Shown here in pieces: positions 1-7,024 of a stretch of DNA of 17,368 nucleotides. Source of the DNA: Streptomyces sp. NRRL S-350 (GTDB taxonomy: Bacteria; Actinomycetota; Actinomycetes; Streptomycetales; Streptomycetaceae); contig NZ_JOHO01000092.1 in the NCBI RefSeq assembly GCF_000719705.1, forward strand, positions 1 through 17,368, in the 5' to 3' direction. Each line of letters starts with the position of its first letter. Position 1 is the first letter of the stretch. Under the pieces are notes generated by a model. It saw nothing but the letters and a program-made list of their open reading frames with translations, had not been told where the DNA came from and did not search any database. A program made the translations under genes and the position numbers.

Positions 1-36
1 CTGTCTCGTGGGCTCGGAGATGTGTATAAGAGACAG
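1..36. other. Nextera/Tn5 sequencing adapter contamination
   Basis: Positions 3-17 match the Nextera read-2 adapter tail (GTCTCGTGGGCTCGG) and 18-36 are the 19-bp Tn5 mosaic end AGATGTGTATAAGAGACAG. Bases 1-7 also look like the start of the reverse-complement mosaic end, as in adapter concatemers. This is library-preparation sequence left on a contig end, not a transposon. Open frames that begin here encode the familiar artefact peptides MCIRDR and MYKRQ and should be ignored. Genomic sequence starts at about base 37. Confidence 0.97.
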
Positions 37-86
37 GCGCACCCCTGCGCGCAGGACCCGCCGAACGAACCGAAAGGACCATCGTC

Positions 87-749
87 ATGGTCGACTTCAC
101 CCAGGTCAGCGCCACCCCGAGCCCGGACCTGCTCACCCCGGACAACTCCGTCGTGCTCTTCGTGGACCACCAGCCGCAGATGTTCTTCGGCACCGGCAGC
201 GGCGACCGGACCGCGATCATCAACGCCACCGTCGGCCTGGCCAAGGCCGCCCGGGCCTTCGACGTCCCCACCGTGCTGACCACCGTCGCCGCCGAGTCCT
301 TCTCCGGCCCGCTGCTGCCGCAGCTCGCGGCGGTCTTCCCCAAGGCCGAGATCCTCGACCGCACCTCCATGAACGCCTGGGAGGACGAGGCGGTCGTCGA
401 GGCGGTCAAGGCCACCGGCCGCGGCAAGGTCGTCATAGCCGGCCTGTGGACCGAGGTCTGCCTGGTCCTGCCGGTGCTGTCCATGATCGACCAGGGCTAC
501 GAGGTCTACGTCGTCACCGACGCCTCCGGCGGCGTCTCCCCGCAGGCCCACGAGCACGCCGTCCAGCGGATGGTGCAGGCCGGCGCGGTCCCGGTCACCT
601 GGGTGCAGGTGCTGCTGGAGCTCCAGCGCGACTGGGCCCGCACGGAGACCTACGGCGCCGTCATGGAGATCGTCAAGGAGCACGCCGGCGCGTACGGCCT
701 CGGAGTCGTCTACGCGCAGTCCGTCATCGGCGAGCACGCCGCGGGCTGA
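87..749 (+). CDS. Isochorismatase-family cysteine hydrolase (YcaC-like)
   Basis: This 220-aa protein is a cysteine hydrolase of the isochorismatase-like superfamily, closest in pattern to the YcaC group. Visible landmarks are the N-terminal beta strand VVLFVDHQ with the catalytic-type Asp (D27), the basic residue in DRTSMNAW (about residues 91-98), the nucleophile loop AGLWTEVC ending at C125, then the conserved run VVTDASGG (142-149) and ELQRDW (178-183). Together these supply the Asp, basic and Cys residues of the fold. The substrate is unknown: the family covers small amides and related compounds, and YcaC itself has no settled physiological substrate. The ATG is chosen because GAAAGGA lies 8 nt upstream (72-78). 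It leads a plus-strand run with the DoxX and DUF1275 genes (35-nt gap to DoxX). Its promoter is cut off by the contig end. Confidence 0.9.
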   Translation: MVDFTQVSATPSPDLLTPDNSVVLFVDHQPQMFFGTGSGDRTAIINATVGLAKAARAFDVPTVLTTVAAESFSGPLLPQLAAVFPKAEILDRTSMNAWEDEAVVEAVKATGRGKVVIAGLWTEVCLVLPVLSMIDQGYEVYVVTDASGGVSPQAHEHAVQRMVQAGAVPVTWVQVLLELQRDWARTETYGAVMEIVKEHAGAYGLGVVYAQSVIGEHAAG

Positions 750-784
750 CGGGACTTCGGGAACTCAGGGACCAGGAACAGGAC

Positions 785-1312
785 ATGATGGATACCGGAC
801 TGCTGACCCTCCGGGTGGTGGTGGGCCTGCTCATCGCCGGCCACGGGATACAGAAGGTGAGCCACCGCCTGGGCGGCAACGGCCTGACGGGCGGGACGGA
901 GGAGTTCCGGCACGACGGCTTCGCCGGCGGCCGGCTCACCGCCCTCGCCGCGGGCGCCGGCCAGATCGGTTCGGGCCTGTTCCTGGCCCTGGGCGCGCTC
1001 ACGCCACTGGCGGCCATGGTCGCCATGGGCGTGATGACGGTGGCGCTGACGGTCAAGCTGCCGCACGGGCTCTGGGTGCAGAACGACGGCTACGAATACC
1101 CGCTCGTGCTGATCGTCGTCACGGGATCGCTCGCCCTCACCGGCCCCGGCCGGTGGTCCGCCGACCACGCCGCCGGCCTCGCCGCCTGGCCGCTCTGGCT
1201 CTCGGCCGCGTGCGTCGTGCTCGGCCCGGCCAGCGGACTGCTCACCCGCGCGGTCCTGCACCGCCGGTCGGCACCCGGGGAGGCGACGGCCAGTGCGCGC
1301 CCTGCTGACTGA
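785..1312 (+). CDS. DoxX family membrane protein
   Basis: The product is a 175-aa integral membrane protein of the DoxX/DUF4870-like group. It shows the typical N-terminal segment LLTLRVVVGLLIAGHGIQKV (6-25), a short polar loop with the gGTEEFrhdGF-like region, and three further hydrophobic helices at about 52-72, 76-92 and 106-120, plus a C-terminal helix near 135-155. DoxX-type proteins sit in the cytoplasmic membrane and are linked in other bacteria to redox or thiol stress; no catalytic motif is visible here. Two ATG codons are adjacent (785 and 788); the first is preferred because AGGA at 774-777 is 7 nt upstream. It follows the hydrolase by 35 nt and its 3' end overlaps the next gene by 20 nt, so the three are probably one transcript. 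Confidence 0.85.
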   Translation: MMDTGLLTLRVVVGLLIAGHGIQKVSHRLGGNGLTGGTEEFRHDGFAGGRLTALAAGAGQIGSGLFLALGALTPLAAMVAMGVMTVALTVKLPHGLWVQNDGYEYPLVLIVVTGSLALTGPGRWSADHAAGLAAWPLWLSAACVVLGPASGLLTRAVLHRRSAPGEATASARPAD

Positions 1313-2018
1313 CGCCCTCCGCACCCTCGCCCCGCCGCGCGCCGACCGGCACGGCCCGCTGCCGCCGCTGCTGCTCCTGCTGACCGTGGCCACCGGCGTG
1401 ATCGACGCCGTGAGCTACCTCGGCCTCGGCCACGTCTTCGTGGCGAACATGACCGGCAACGTGGTCTTCCTCGGGTTCGCCCTCGCGGGCGCCCCGGGAC
1501 TGTCCGCCACGGCCTCGCTCGTCTCCCTGGGCGCCTTCCTGACCGGAGCACTCGCCGGCGGACGGCTCGGCAGCCGGACACCGGCCCACCGGGGACGCCT
1601 GCTGGCCCTGGCCACCGGCATCCAGACGGTCCTCACGGCCGCGGCCGCCGTCACCGACGCCGTCACCGACGGCAGCGCCCGCTACGCCCTGATCGTCCTC
1701 CTGGGCGTGGGCATGGGCCTGCAGAACGCGGTGGCCAGGAGACTCGGCGTACCGGACCTGACCACCACCGTCCTCACCCTCACCCTGACCGGCCTCGCCG
1801 CCGACTCCACGGCGGCCGGCGGCACCGCACCCCGCCCGGGACGCCGGATCCTCTCCGCCCTCGCGATGCTGCTCGGCGGCCTCGCAGGCGCGGCGCTGAT
1901 CCTGCACGGACAGTCCGTCACCGCCCTCGCCCTGGCCGCAGTGCTGCTCCTGGCCACCGCACTGGCCGCCCACCGCGTCTCGGCACCCGACGCCCACTGG
2001 GCCCCGCCGGTGGCCTGA
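1293..2018 (+). CDS. DUF1275 (YoaK-like) family membrane protein
   Basis: This 241-aa polytopic membrane protein carries the DUF1275/YoaK signature: a first helix TVATGVIDAVSYLGLGHVFV (31-50) followed by ANMTGNVVFLG (51-61). Further hydrophobic helices lie at about 72-90, 101-120, 131-145, 186-204 and 210-226. A mid-protein LQNAVARRLGVPDLTTTVLT stretch (143-162) is also typical of the family. Its function is unknown. The GTG start at 1293 lies inside the DoxX gene and is preceded by GGGGAGG (1277-1283) with a 9-nt gap, which suggests translational coupling. A hairpin follows the stop codon. Confidence 0.88.
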   Translation: MRALLTDALRTLAPPRADRHGPLPPLLLLLTVATGVIDAVSYLGLGHVFVANMTGNVVFLGFALAGAPGLSATASLVSLGAFLTGALAGGRLGSRTPAHRGRLLALATGIQTVLTAAAAVTDAVTDGSARYALIVLLGVGMGLQNAVARRLGVPDLTTTVLTLTLTGLAADSTAAGGTAPRPGRRILSALAMLLGGLAGAALILHGQSVTALALAAVLLLATALAAHRVSAPDAHWAPPVA

Positions 2019-2042
2019 TCCACCTCATTCGACGACCCTCAC

Positions 2043-2074
2043 GCGCCCGGCCCCGCTCCGCGGGTGCCGGGCGC
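2043..2074 (+). terminator. Hairpin between DUF1275 and VOC genes
   Basis: A perfect 9-bp GC stem (2043-2051 pairs with 2066-2074) encloses a 14-nt loop, starting 24 nt after the DUF1275 stop codon and ending just ahead of the GGGAGG ribosome binding site of the next gene. There is no T run, as is usual in actinomycete terminators. It could be a terminator or an attenuator for the secreted VOC protein; which one cannot be told from sequence. Confidence 0.4.
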
Positions 2075-2097
2075 GGCGACGACCGGGAGGTCACCCG

Positions 2098-3024
2098 ATG
2101 AAACGACACTTCGTCCGACGCGTGGTCCCGCTGGTGGCGGCGATCGCCGCACTGACCGCGATCCCCGCCGCCTCGGCGACCCAGAGCAGCACCCCGGCGC
2201 AACAGCCGCTCCCACACCGGCAGTTCGCCGTCGGCCCGCAGTACGACACCACCCACGTCTACGTCGCGCCGGGCACCGAGCAGGCGTTCGCGGCCAGTTG
2301 GGTCGCCACCTTCGGCGGGACCACGATCGGGCCGAACGCCACCCAGGTGACCCCGACACCCAGCCGGACGCTCTCCGAGCTGGTGCTGTCACCGGTCGGC
2401 ACGCTGTCGGTGTTCGACTACACCACCCCCGTCCCGTACCCCTTCGGCACCGAACGCACCGGTTGGCTGGTGACCGACCTCGACCAGGCGGTCCGGGCCG
2501 CCCGGGCCGACGGCGCGGCCGTGACGGTCGCCCCGTTCGCCGACCCGATCGGCCGGGACGCCGTCGTCCAGTTCCCCGGCGGGGTGAGCGCCCAGCTCTA
2601 CGTGCACACCACCCCGCCGTCCTACCCCGACCTGGCGAGCGTGCCGGACAACCGGCTCTACCTGTCGCCGGACGCGGTCGGCGGGTTCCTGCGGAGCTAC
2701 CTCTCCTTCACCGGCGGCCGCGTCGTCTCCGACGACCGGAAGGCCGACGGCGCCGCGATCGGCCTGCCCGGAACGACGTACCGGCTCCTGCGCCTCAGCT
2801 CAGGCTTCGGCACCACCACGGTCACCGTGACGGACGGCCACCTGCCCTACCCGTTCGGCCGGGAGCTCACCGGGTACGGGGTGTCCGACCTCGGCGCCAC
2901 CCTGGACCGGGCGAAGGCCGCCGGAGCGTCGGTGCAGTGGGGGCCGGTCTCGGTGGGCGGCCGGGACAGCGCGATGGTGCAGTTCCCGGGCGGCTACGTC
3001 GCGGAGATCCACACCTGCCGGTGA
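2098..3024 (+). CDS. Secreted glyoxalase/VOC-like protein with two repeated halves
   Basis: The 308-aa product starts with a clear Sec signal peptide: basic MKRHFVRR, hydrophobic core to about residue 24, and an ASA-type cleavage site near residue 27. The mature part is a vicinal-oxygen-chelate (glyoxalase/bleomycin-resistance fold) protein with an internal duplication. Residues 113-168 (PYPFGTERTGWLVTDLDQAV ... QFPGG) are repeated at 251-305 (PYPFGRELTGYGVSDL ... QFPGG). Both halves keep the motif in which a phase such as V.DL...A..AGA..V precedes a strand ending in QFPGG. VOC domains usually bind a divalent metal or a small ligand; export of such a protein is uncommon. No substrate can be assigned. 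The GGGAGG ribosome binding site at 2086-2091 supports this ATG. The stop codon opens a strong hairpin and the next gene is convergent. Confidence 0.8.
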   Translation: MKRHFVRRVVPLVAAIAALTAIPAASATQSSTPAQQPLPHRQFAVGPQYDTTHVYVAPGTEQAFAASWVATFGGTTIGPNATQVTPTPSRTLSELVLSPVGTLSVFDYTTPVPYPFGTERTGWLVTDLDQAVRAARADGAAVTVAPFADPIGRDAVVQFPGGVSAQLYVHTTPPSYPDLASVPDNRLYLSPDAVGGFLRSYLSFTGGRVVSDDRKADGAAIGLPGTTYRLLRLSSGFGTTTVTVTDGHLPYPFGRELTGYGVSDLGATLDRAKAAGASVQWGPVSVGGRDSAMVQFPGGYVAEIHTCR

Positions 3025-3066
3025 ACCGGTGACCGTTGAACCGGTGGCCGGTCACCGGTTCAACGG
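3022..3066. terminator. Overlapping alternative hairpins, bidirectional terminator
   Basis: The 45-nt gap between convergent genes contains three related copies of GAACCGGT, two forward and one inverted. They can form two mutually exclusive perfect stems: 3022-3035 with 3049-3062 (14 bp), or 3033-3046 with 3053-3066 (14 bp). The first stem includes the TGA stop of the VOC gene. It is well placed to end transcription from both sides. Confidence 0.65.
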
Positions 3067-3069
3067 CCG

Positions 3070-4062
3070 TCATGGTCTCGCCGGCAGCCGCGCGGTGCCC
3101 GGCGCGGAACCCGCCCCGGCAGCCGCCCGCCACTCGCGCGGGGAGACGCCGTACGCGGCCCGGAACGCCCGGCTGAAGTGGCTGGCGCTCACGAAACCCC
3201 AGCGGCCCGCGACCGCCGCCACGGTCGCCCGGGCCGCTGCCGGGCGGGCGAGGTCGCGGCGGCACATGTCGAGGCGCTGGCGCTGGATCCAGCGGGCCGC
3301 CGTCACCCCCTCGTAGCGGAAGAGCTTGTGCAGGTACCGCACGGACACGTGGTGGGCGGCCGCGATCCCTTCCGGAGAGAGGTCCGGATCCCCCAGGTGA
3401 CGCAGGATGTGGTCCTTGACCCGGGCCAGCACGGCCAGGGCCGCCTCGGGAGCCTCCGGGACGAACCGGCCGCGGCGCTCGTGCGCGAGCACCGCGAGCA
3501 GGTCGAGCGCCGTGGCGGCGAGCCAGGACGCCAGCTGCGGCTCCACCGGTTCGGCCGGCCGGGAGAGGCACTCCAGGTAGGCGGCCACCAGGCGGGCGGT
3601 GCCGCTGCCGGCGTCGAAGGCCGTCCCGGTGAGCACCCGCAGGTCCTCCTCGCGGACGCCGACCGCCGACCGCGGCCAGTGGAAGGCCGTGAAGGCGAAC
3701 GGCTCCGGCAGGTCCTTGGTGAACGGCCGTCCGGCGTCGGAGATCGCGAAGGTGCCGGGGCGCAGCGCCACCTGGCGGCCGTCCTGGACCAGCCGGGCGG
3801 TCCCGCGGTGCTGGAGGGCCAGCGTGAGGTGGTCCTCGCCGCCGCGGGCGATCAGCCCCGCACTGCGCTCGACCCGCTGCGGGCCGGCCTGGACGAGGGA
3901 GACCTGTACGGCGCCCACCCGGTGGCTGGTGATCGTCGCGGCGGCGGGCGCGCTTTCGTGCAGCACCACGTCGAGCGGGATGAAGGTGTGGGACACGGCC
4001 TCGTGCCAGTACGCGGCGCGATCGGCGGACGGCACCGCCGCGGTGTCGAGAACGACGGACAT
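3070..4062 (-). CDS. AraC-family transcriptional regulator (first paralog)
   Basis: This 330-aa regulator has an N-terminal AraC-type sensor domain (about 25-195) and a C-terminal double helix-turn-helix DNA-binding domain (about 213-313). The latter has VSVRYLHKLF as the first recognition region and the AraC signature VAGRWGFVSASHFSRAFR (284-301) followed by AAYGVSPREWR (302-312). The N-terminal pattern TAAVPSADRAAYWHEAV is that of the AraC-binding-domain-like proteins common in Streptomyces. It is a close relative of the regulator at 5311-6372, which shares the same layout and most motif residues. It lies downstream of, and in the same direction as, the alpha/beta hydrolase gene, with 143 nt between them containing a 20-bp direct repeat. 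The effector is unknown; control of the neighbouring hydrolase is an inference from position. Confidence 0.92.
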   Translation of the reverse strand: MSVVLDTAAVPSADRAAYWHEAVSHTFIPLDVVLHESAPAAATITSHRVGAVQVSLVQAGPQRVERSAGLIARGGEDHLTLALQHRGTARLVQDGRQVALRPGTFAISDAGRPFTKDLPEPFAFTAFHWPRSAVGVREEDLRVLTGTAFDAGSGTARLVAAYLECLSRPAEPVEPQLASWLAATALDLLAVLAHERRGRFVPEAPEAALAVLARVKDHILRHLGDPDLSPEGIAAAHHVSVRYLHKLFRYEGVTAARWIQRQRLDMCRRDLARPAAARATVAAVAGRWGFVSASHFSRAFRAAYGVSPREWRAAAGAGSAPGTARLPARP

Positions 4063-4107
4063 CGGCTACTCCTCGGACGGCTGTCGGCCGGACCCCCGGG
4101 TCCGGGC

Positions 4108-4164
4108 ATCGCGGGGTCGGGCGGGTGTGTCGGGCGCGTGGGCGATCGCGGGGTCGGGCGGGTG
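4108..4164. repeat. 20-bp direct repeat upstream of AraC gene
   Basis: The sequence atcgcggggtcgggcgggtg occurs exactly twice, at 4108-4127 and 4145-4164 (37 nt start to start). It lies in the gap between the hydrolase stop and the AraC start, 46-102 nt upstream of the AraC start codon. AraC-family proteins often bind direct repeats, so an autoregulatory operator is possible; the GC-rich content also allows a chance or slippage origin. Confidence 0.5.
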
Positions 4165-4205
4165 GGCGCGGGGCCGGCTCCCGGCGGGACGCGCCCGGGA
4201 GCGGG

Positions 4206-5198
4206 TCACCAGGAACGGCGGTGCAGGGCGACGTGCACGGTGTCGACGGCCTGGACCAGCGCGGCCCGGGCGGTGCCGGTCGGGCAGACCCCGTCGAGCA
4301 GCAGGAAGCCGTGCACGGCGCCCTGGTAGCGCATCGCCACGACCGGCACCCCCGCGGTGCGGAGCCTGGCCGCGTAGGCCTCGCCCTCGTCCCGCAGCAC
4401 GTCGGCCTCGGCGGTGACGACGAGCGCCGGGGGCAGCCCGGTGAGCTGGTCCAGGGAGGCCCGCAGGGGCGCGGCGGTCGCCTCCGTCCGCCGCCGCGGC
4501 TCGGGCAGGTAGTCGTCCCAGAACCTGCGCATGTGGTCGCGGTGCAGGAAGTAGCCCGTCGCGAACCTGCGGTAGGAGGGGGTGTCGAAGTCCGCGTCGG
4601 TCACCGGGTACAGCAGCACCTGGTGCACCAGCCGTACGTCTCCGCGCTCCCGGGCCAGCAACGTCAGGGCGGCCACCAGGTTGGCTCCCGCGGAGTCGCC
4701 CACGGCGGCCATCCGCCGGCCTTCCAGCCCGATCTCGTGGCCGTGCGCGTGGATCCACCGGGCCACCGCGTAGCACTGCTCGACGGCCACCGGGTAGCGG
4801 GCCGCGGGCGCCCGGGCGTAGTCCACGTACACCACGGCGGCGTCGGTGCCCAGGGCGAACTCCCGGACCAGCCGGCCGTAGCAGGCCGCGTCGCCGAGCG
4901 ACCAGCCGAGGCCGGGCAGGAACAGCACCACGGGGCTCGGCCCGGCGGCGCCGACGGGTCTGGTCACCTGGACGTGCACCCGCCCGGACGGTCCGCAGGG
5001 CAGGGCGAGCCACTGCGCCGTGGTGCCGTAGGGGTCGTCCGGGGCGCCGGCCGGTCCTTCCTCCGGCACGTCCTCGGGGGTGAGGAGGGAGAGGTCCGGC
5101 AGTTCAGCCGCGGGCCGGCCGGCCCGGGCGTCCAGGAACTCCTGGAGTGCCCGGTCGAGCACCGGGCGCCGGTCCGGCAGGGGGTCGGTGTCGGGCAA
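4206..5198 (-). CDS. Alpha/beta hydrolase, HSL-type esterase family, atypical oxyanion motif
   Basis: This 330-aa alpha/beta hydrolase resembles the hormone-sensitive-lipase esterase family. The nucleophile elbow is GDSAG (167-171, Ser169), the acid is probably Asp266 in TAEADVLRD, and the base His296 in GAVHGF. The typical strand-and-loop LLYPVTDADFDTPSY is at 195-209. The family's HGGG oxyanion motif is replaced by LPGLGW (94-99), so the normal His is Pro95. This may alter substrate range or activity. The TTG at 5198 is chosen over upstream in-frame codons because AGGAG stands 7 nt before it and the length then fits the family. It lies between two co-directional AraC-family genes (112 nt after one, 143 nt before the other). 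Substrate unknown; probably cytoplasmic, as no signal peptide is seen. Confidence 0.85.
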   Translation of the reverse strand: MPDTDPLPDRRPVLDRALQEFLDARAGRPAAELPDLSLLTPEDVPEEGPAGAPDDPYGTTAQWLALPCGPSGRVHVQVTRPVGAAGPSPVVLFLPGLGWSLGDAACYGRLVREFALGTDAAVVYVDYARAPAARYPVAVEQCYAVARWIHAHGHEIGLEGRRMAAVGDSAGANLVAALTLLARERGDVRLVHQVLLYPVTDADFDTPSYRRFATGYFLHRDHMRRFWDDYLPEPRRRTEATAAPLRASLDQLTGLPPALVVTAEADVLRDEGEAYAARLRTAGVPVVAMRYQGAVHGFLLLDGVCPTGTARAALVQAVDTVHVALHRRSW

Positions 5199-5224
5199 GT
5201 CTTCGCTCCTGGCTTCGGTTCGGT

Positions 5225-5260
5225 GGGCGCCGCGGCGCCCGCGTGCGTCCCGGCCGGGAC
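5225..5260. repeat. Two adjacent perfect palindromes before hydrolase
   Basis: Two loopless palindromes lie side by side: 5225-5240 (gggcgccgcggcgccc, 16 bp) and 5247-5260 (gtcccggccgggac, 14 bp). They are in the 112-nt gap between the upstream AraC gene stop and the hydrolase TTG. They may be regulator binding sites or a terminator; GC-rich DNA produces such palindromes by chance more readily, so this is tentative. Confidence 0.4.
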
Positions 5261-5310
5261 CGGTGTGCGTCGGGCCGAACGTCGAGCGCACCTGCCCGCG
5301 GTGCCCCGCG

Positions 5311-6372
5311 TCACTCGACCGTACCGGCCGGGCCGGCGGCCTCGGTGGCCCGACCGCGCCCGGCATTCCGGCCGTCGGCCGGCGGTTCGGCGGCCGGCCG
5401 GCCGGCGTCGTCGGTCCGCAGCGCGCGCCACTCGCGCGGCGGGACGCCGTACGCGGCCCGGAAGGTCCGGCTGAAGTGCGCCGGGTTGACGAAGCCCCAC
5501 CGCTGGGCGACGGCCGACACCGTCGGTGCGGTGCGGCCGCGCCGGGCCAGTTCGCGGGCACAGGCCTCCAGGCGGCGCTGCTGGATGAACCGGCTCACCG
5601 TCACGCCTTCGCCCTCGAAGAGCCGGTGCAGGTACCGCACGGAGATGTGGTGGGCGTGGGCGATCCGTTCGGGCGTCAGCTCCGGATCGCCCAGGTGGTG
5701 GTCGATGTACTCCCGCGCCCGCCGGACCAGGTGCGCGTTCGGGGCGTCGTCCGTGCCGTCCGCCGCCCGGGAGCGGGCGAGTTGGGCGACGAGCGCGCCG
5801 ATCAGGTCGGCGACGCTGCCGGCCAGCCGGTCGCCGACCGGGGCCGGGTAGGAGTGCGCGGAGGCGGCGAGGACGCCGAGGAACGGCAGGAGCACCGGTC
5901 CACACCCCTCGCCCGGGCCGACGGCCGTCGCCGACACGTGCCGCAGGTCGCGCTCCGGCACCCCCAGCAGGCGGCGCGGCAGGTGGAACAGGTGGGTGCG
6001 GAAGCGCTCCGGGTAGTCGACGGCGTACGGGCGTGCCGTGTCGTACAGGACGAGCCCGCCCGGCGGCACCTCCGCCCGGCGTCCGTCCTGCTCGAGGACG
6101 GCCCGGCCCGACACCTGCACGCCGACCCCGACCTGCGGCTCGCTGCGCGGGGCCCGCGCGATCAGCGCCGCCGTACGGGAGAGCCGGGCCGCGTCGGCCT
6201 CCATCGTGGAGATCCGCACGTACCCGAGCCGGTGCGACTCCAGGAGCCCGTCGAACGGCCGCCCGGTGAGCGGGCGCACCTCCACCGGCACCAGGGTCCG
6301 CGACAGCGCCCCGCTCCAGAACGCGGCCCTGTCCCGGTCCGCGACCGACGCCGTCGTCACCCGCACGTCCAT
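5311..6372 (-). CDS. AraC-family transcriptional regulator (second paralog)
   Basis: This 353-aa regulator has the same plan as the one at 3070-4062: an AraC-type sensor domain (about 20-200) and a C-terminal AraC helix-turn-helix pair (about 217-318). The DNA-binding part contains ISVRYLHRLFEGEGV, VAQRWGFVNPAHFSRTFR and AAYGVPPREWR, which align residue for residue with the first paralog. The last 35 or so residues are low-complexity and Ala/Gly/Arg-rich. The ATG at 6372 is supported by a purine-rich GGAAGGG about 7 nt upstream. Next in the same direction is the alpha/beta hydrolase gene. It is divergent from the NTF2-like gene across a 232-nt region. Effector unknown. Confidence 0.92.
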   Translation of the reverse strand: MDVRVTTASVADRDRAAFWSGALSRTLVPVEVRPLTGRPFDGLLESHRLGYVRISTMEADAARLSRTAALIARAPRSEPQVGVGVQVSGRAVLEQDGRRAEVPPGGLVLYDTARPYAVDYPERFRTHLFHLPRRLLGVPERDLRHVSATAVGPGEGCGPVLLPFLGVLAASAHSYPAPVGDRLAGSVADLIGALVAQLARSRAADGTDDAPNAHLVRRAREYIDHHLGDPELTPERIAHAHHISVRYLHRLFEGEGVTVSRFIQQRRLEACARELARRGRTAPTVSAVAQRWGFVNPAHFSRTFRAAYGVPPREWRALRTDDAGRPAAEPPADGRNAGRGRATEAAGPAGTVE

Positions 6373-6533
6373 CTGACCGCCCTTCCACCGGAGTCCTGCG
6401 CACTCTCAGCGTGGGGCGCCGGCGCGGCGGGCCGGTAGGTCATCTGACTGTCGTCCCGGGGCGTGCGCCGGGAAGCCCGGCCGGGGGAGGCCGGTGCGGG
6501 CGGGCCGTCCTCGTCGCCCCGGCCGGCCGGCCC

Positions 6534-6563
6534 TCGACACCGCCCGGACCGCGCGGCTAGGCT
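6534..6563 (+). promoter_or_regulatory. Putative promoter of NTF2-like/GDSL pair
   Basis: TCGACA (6534-6539) and TAGGCT (6558-6563) are separated by 18 nt and resemble the housekeeping-type actinomycete promoter (TTGAC then TAGRRT). The start point would fall near 6570, giving a leader of about 35 nt that includes the AGGGAG ribosome binding site. Predicted by eye only. Confidence 0.4.
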
Positions 6564-6604
6564 CGCGCGGGTAGCTATTCAATTTGTTGACTAGGGAGCC
6601 CTCC

Positions 6605-7024
6605 GTGCACCCCTTCCGCGCAGCCGTCGAGGCCGGCGACCACGACGCCATCGAGGCCCTCCTGGCCGACGACGTCGTCTTCGTCAGCCCGGTCGTCTTC
6701 AAGCCCTACCCGGGCAAGGCCATGACCGCCGCGATCCTGCGCGGTGCCGGACGGGTCTTCGAGGACTTCCACTACGTCCGCGAGATCGACGGCACCGACG
6801 GCCGCGACCGCGCCTTCGTCTTCAAGGCCACCGTCGACGGCCGCGAGGTGCACGGCTGCGACTTCCTCCACTTCGACGAGGACGGCCTGATCGACGAGTT
6901 CACCGTGATGGTCCGCCCCCTCTCGGGCGCGCAGGCGCTCGCCGCCGCGATGGGCGCGCAGTTCGACCGGATCACCGCCGAGGCGCTGGGCGCGGCCGAG
7001 ACCCCGGGCGCGTCCGAGGCATGA
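6605..7024 (+). CDS. NTF2-like (SnoaL-type) protein
   Basis: The 139-aa product has the length and pattern of the NTF2-like alpha+beta cone fold. It has an N-terminal helix HPFRAAVEAGDHDAIEALLA, the strand DDVVFVSPVVFKPYPGK, a helix region AMTAAILRGAGRVF, then long beta strands ending DEDGLIDEFTVMVRPL (near 96-111). The fold serves as enzyme, ligand-binding or dimerisation unit; no catalytic residues can be assigned. The GTG at 6605 is preferred over upstream TTG codons because AGGGAG (6593-6598) lies 6 nt before it. Its stop codon overlaps the next start in an ATGA arrangement, so the pair is translationally coupled. Confidence 0.82.
   Translation: MHPFRAAVEAGDHDAIEALLADDVVFVSPVVFKPYPGKAMTAAILRGAGRVFEDFHYVREIDGTDGRDRAFVFKATVDGREVHGCDFLHFDEDGLIDEFTVMVRPLSGAQALAAAMGAQFDRITAEALGAAETPGASEA

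Noticed and set aside
18..36. Tn5 mosaic end as a mobile element
   Set aside because: It is joined to the Nextera read-2 tail and is at the contig end, so it is a library artefact.
8..279. Open frames starting in the first 30 bases (peptides beginning MCIRDR and MYKRQ)
   Set aside because: They begin inside adapter sequence and run out of frame with the real hydrolase gene at 87-749.
6584..6604. TTG start codons upstream of the NTF2-like gene
   Set aside because: They would place the AGGGAG ribosome binding site inside the coding region; GTG at 6605 is spaced correctly from it.
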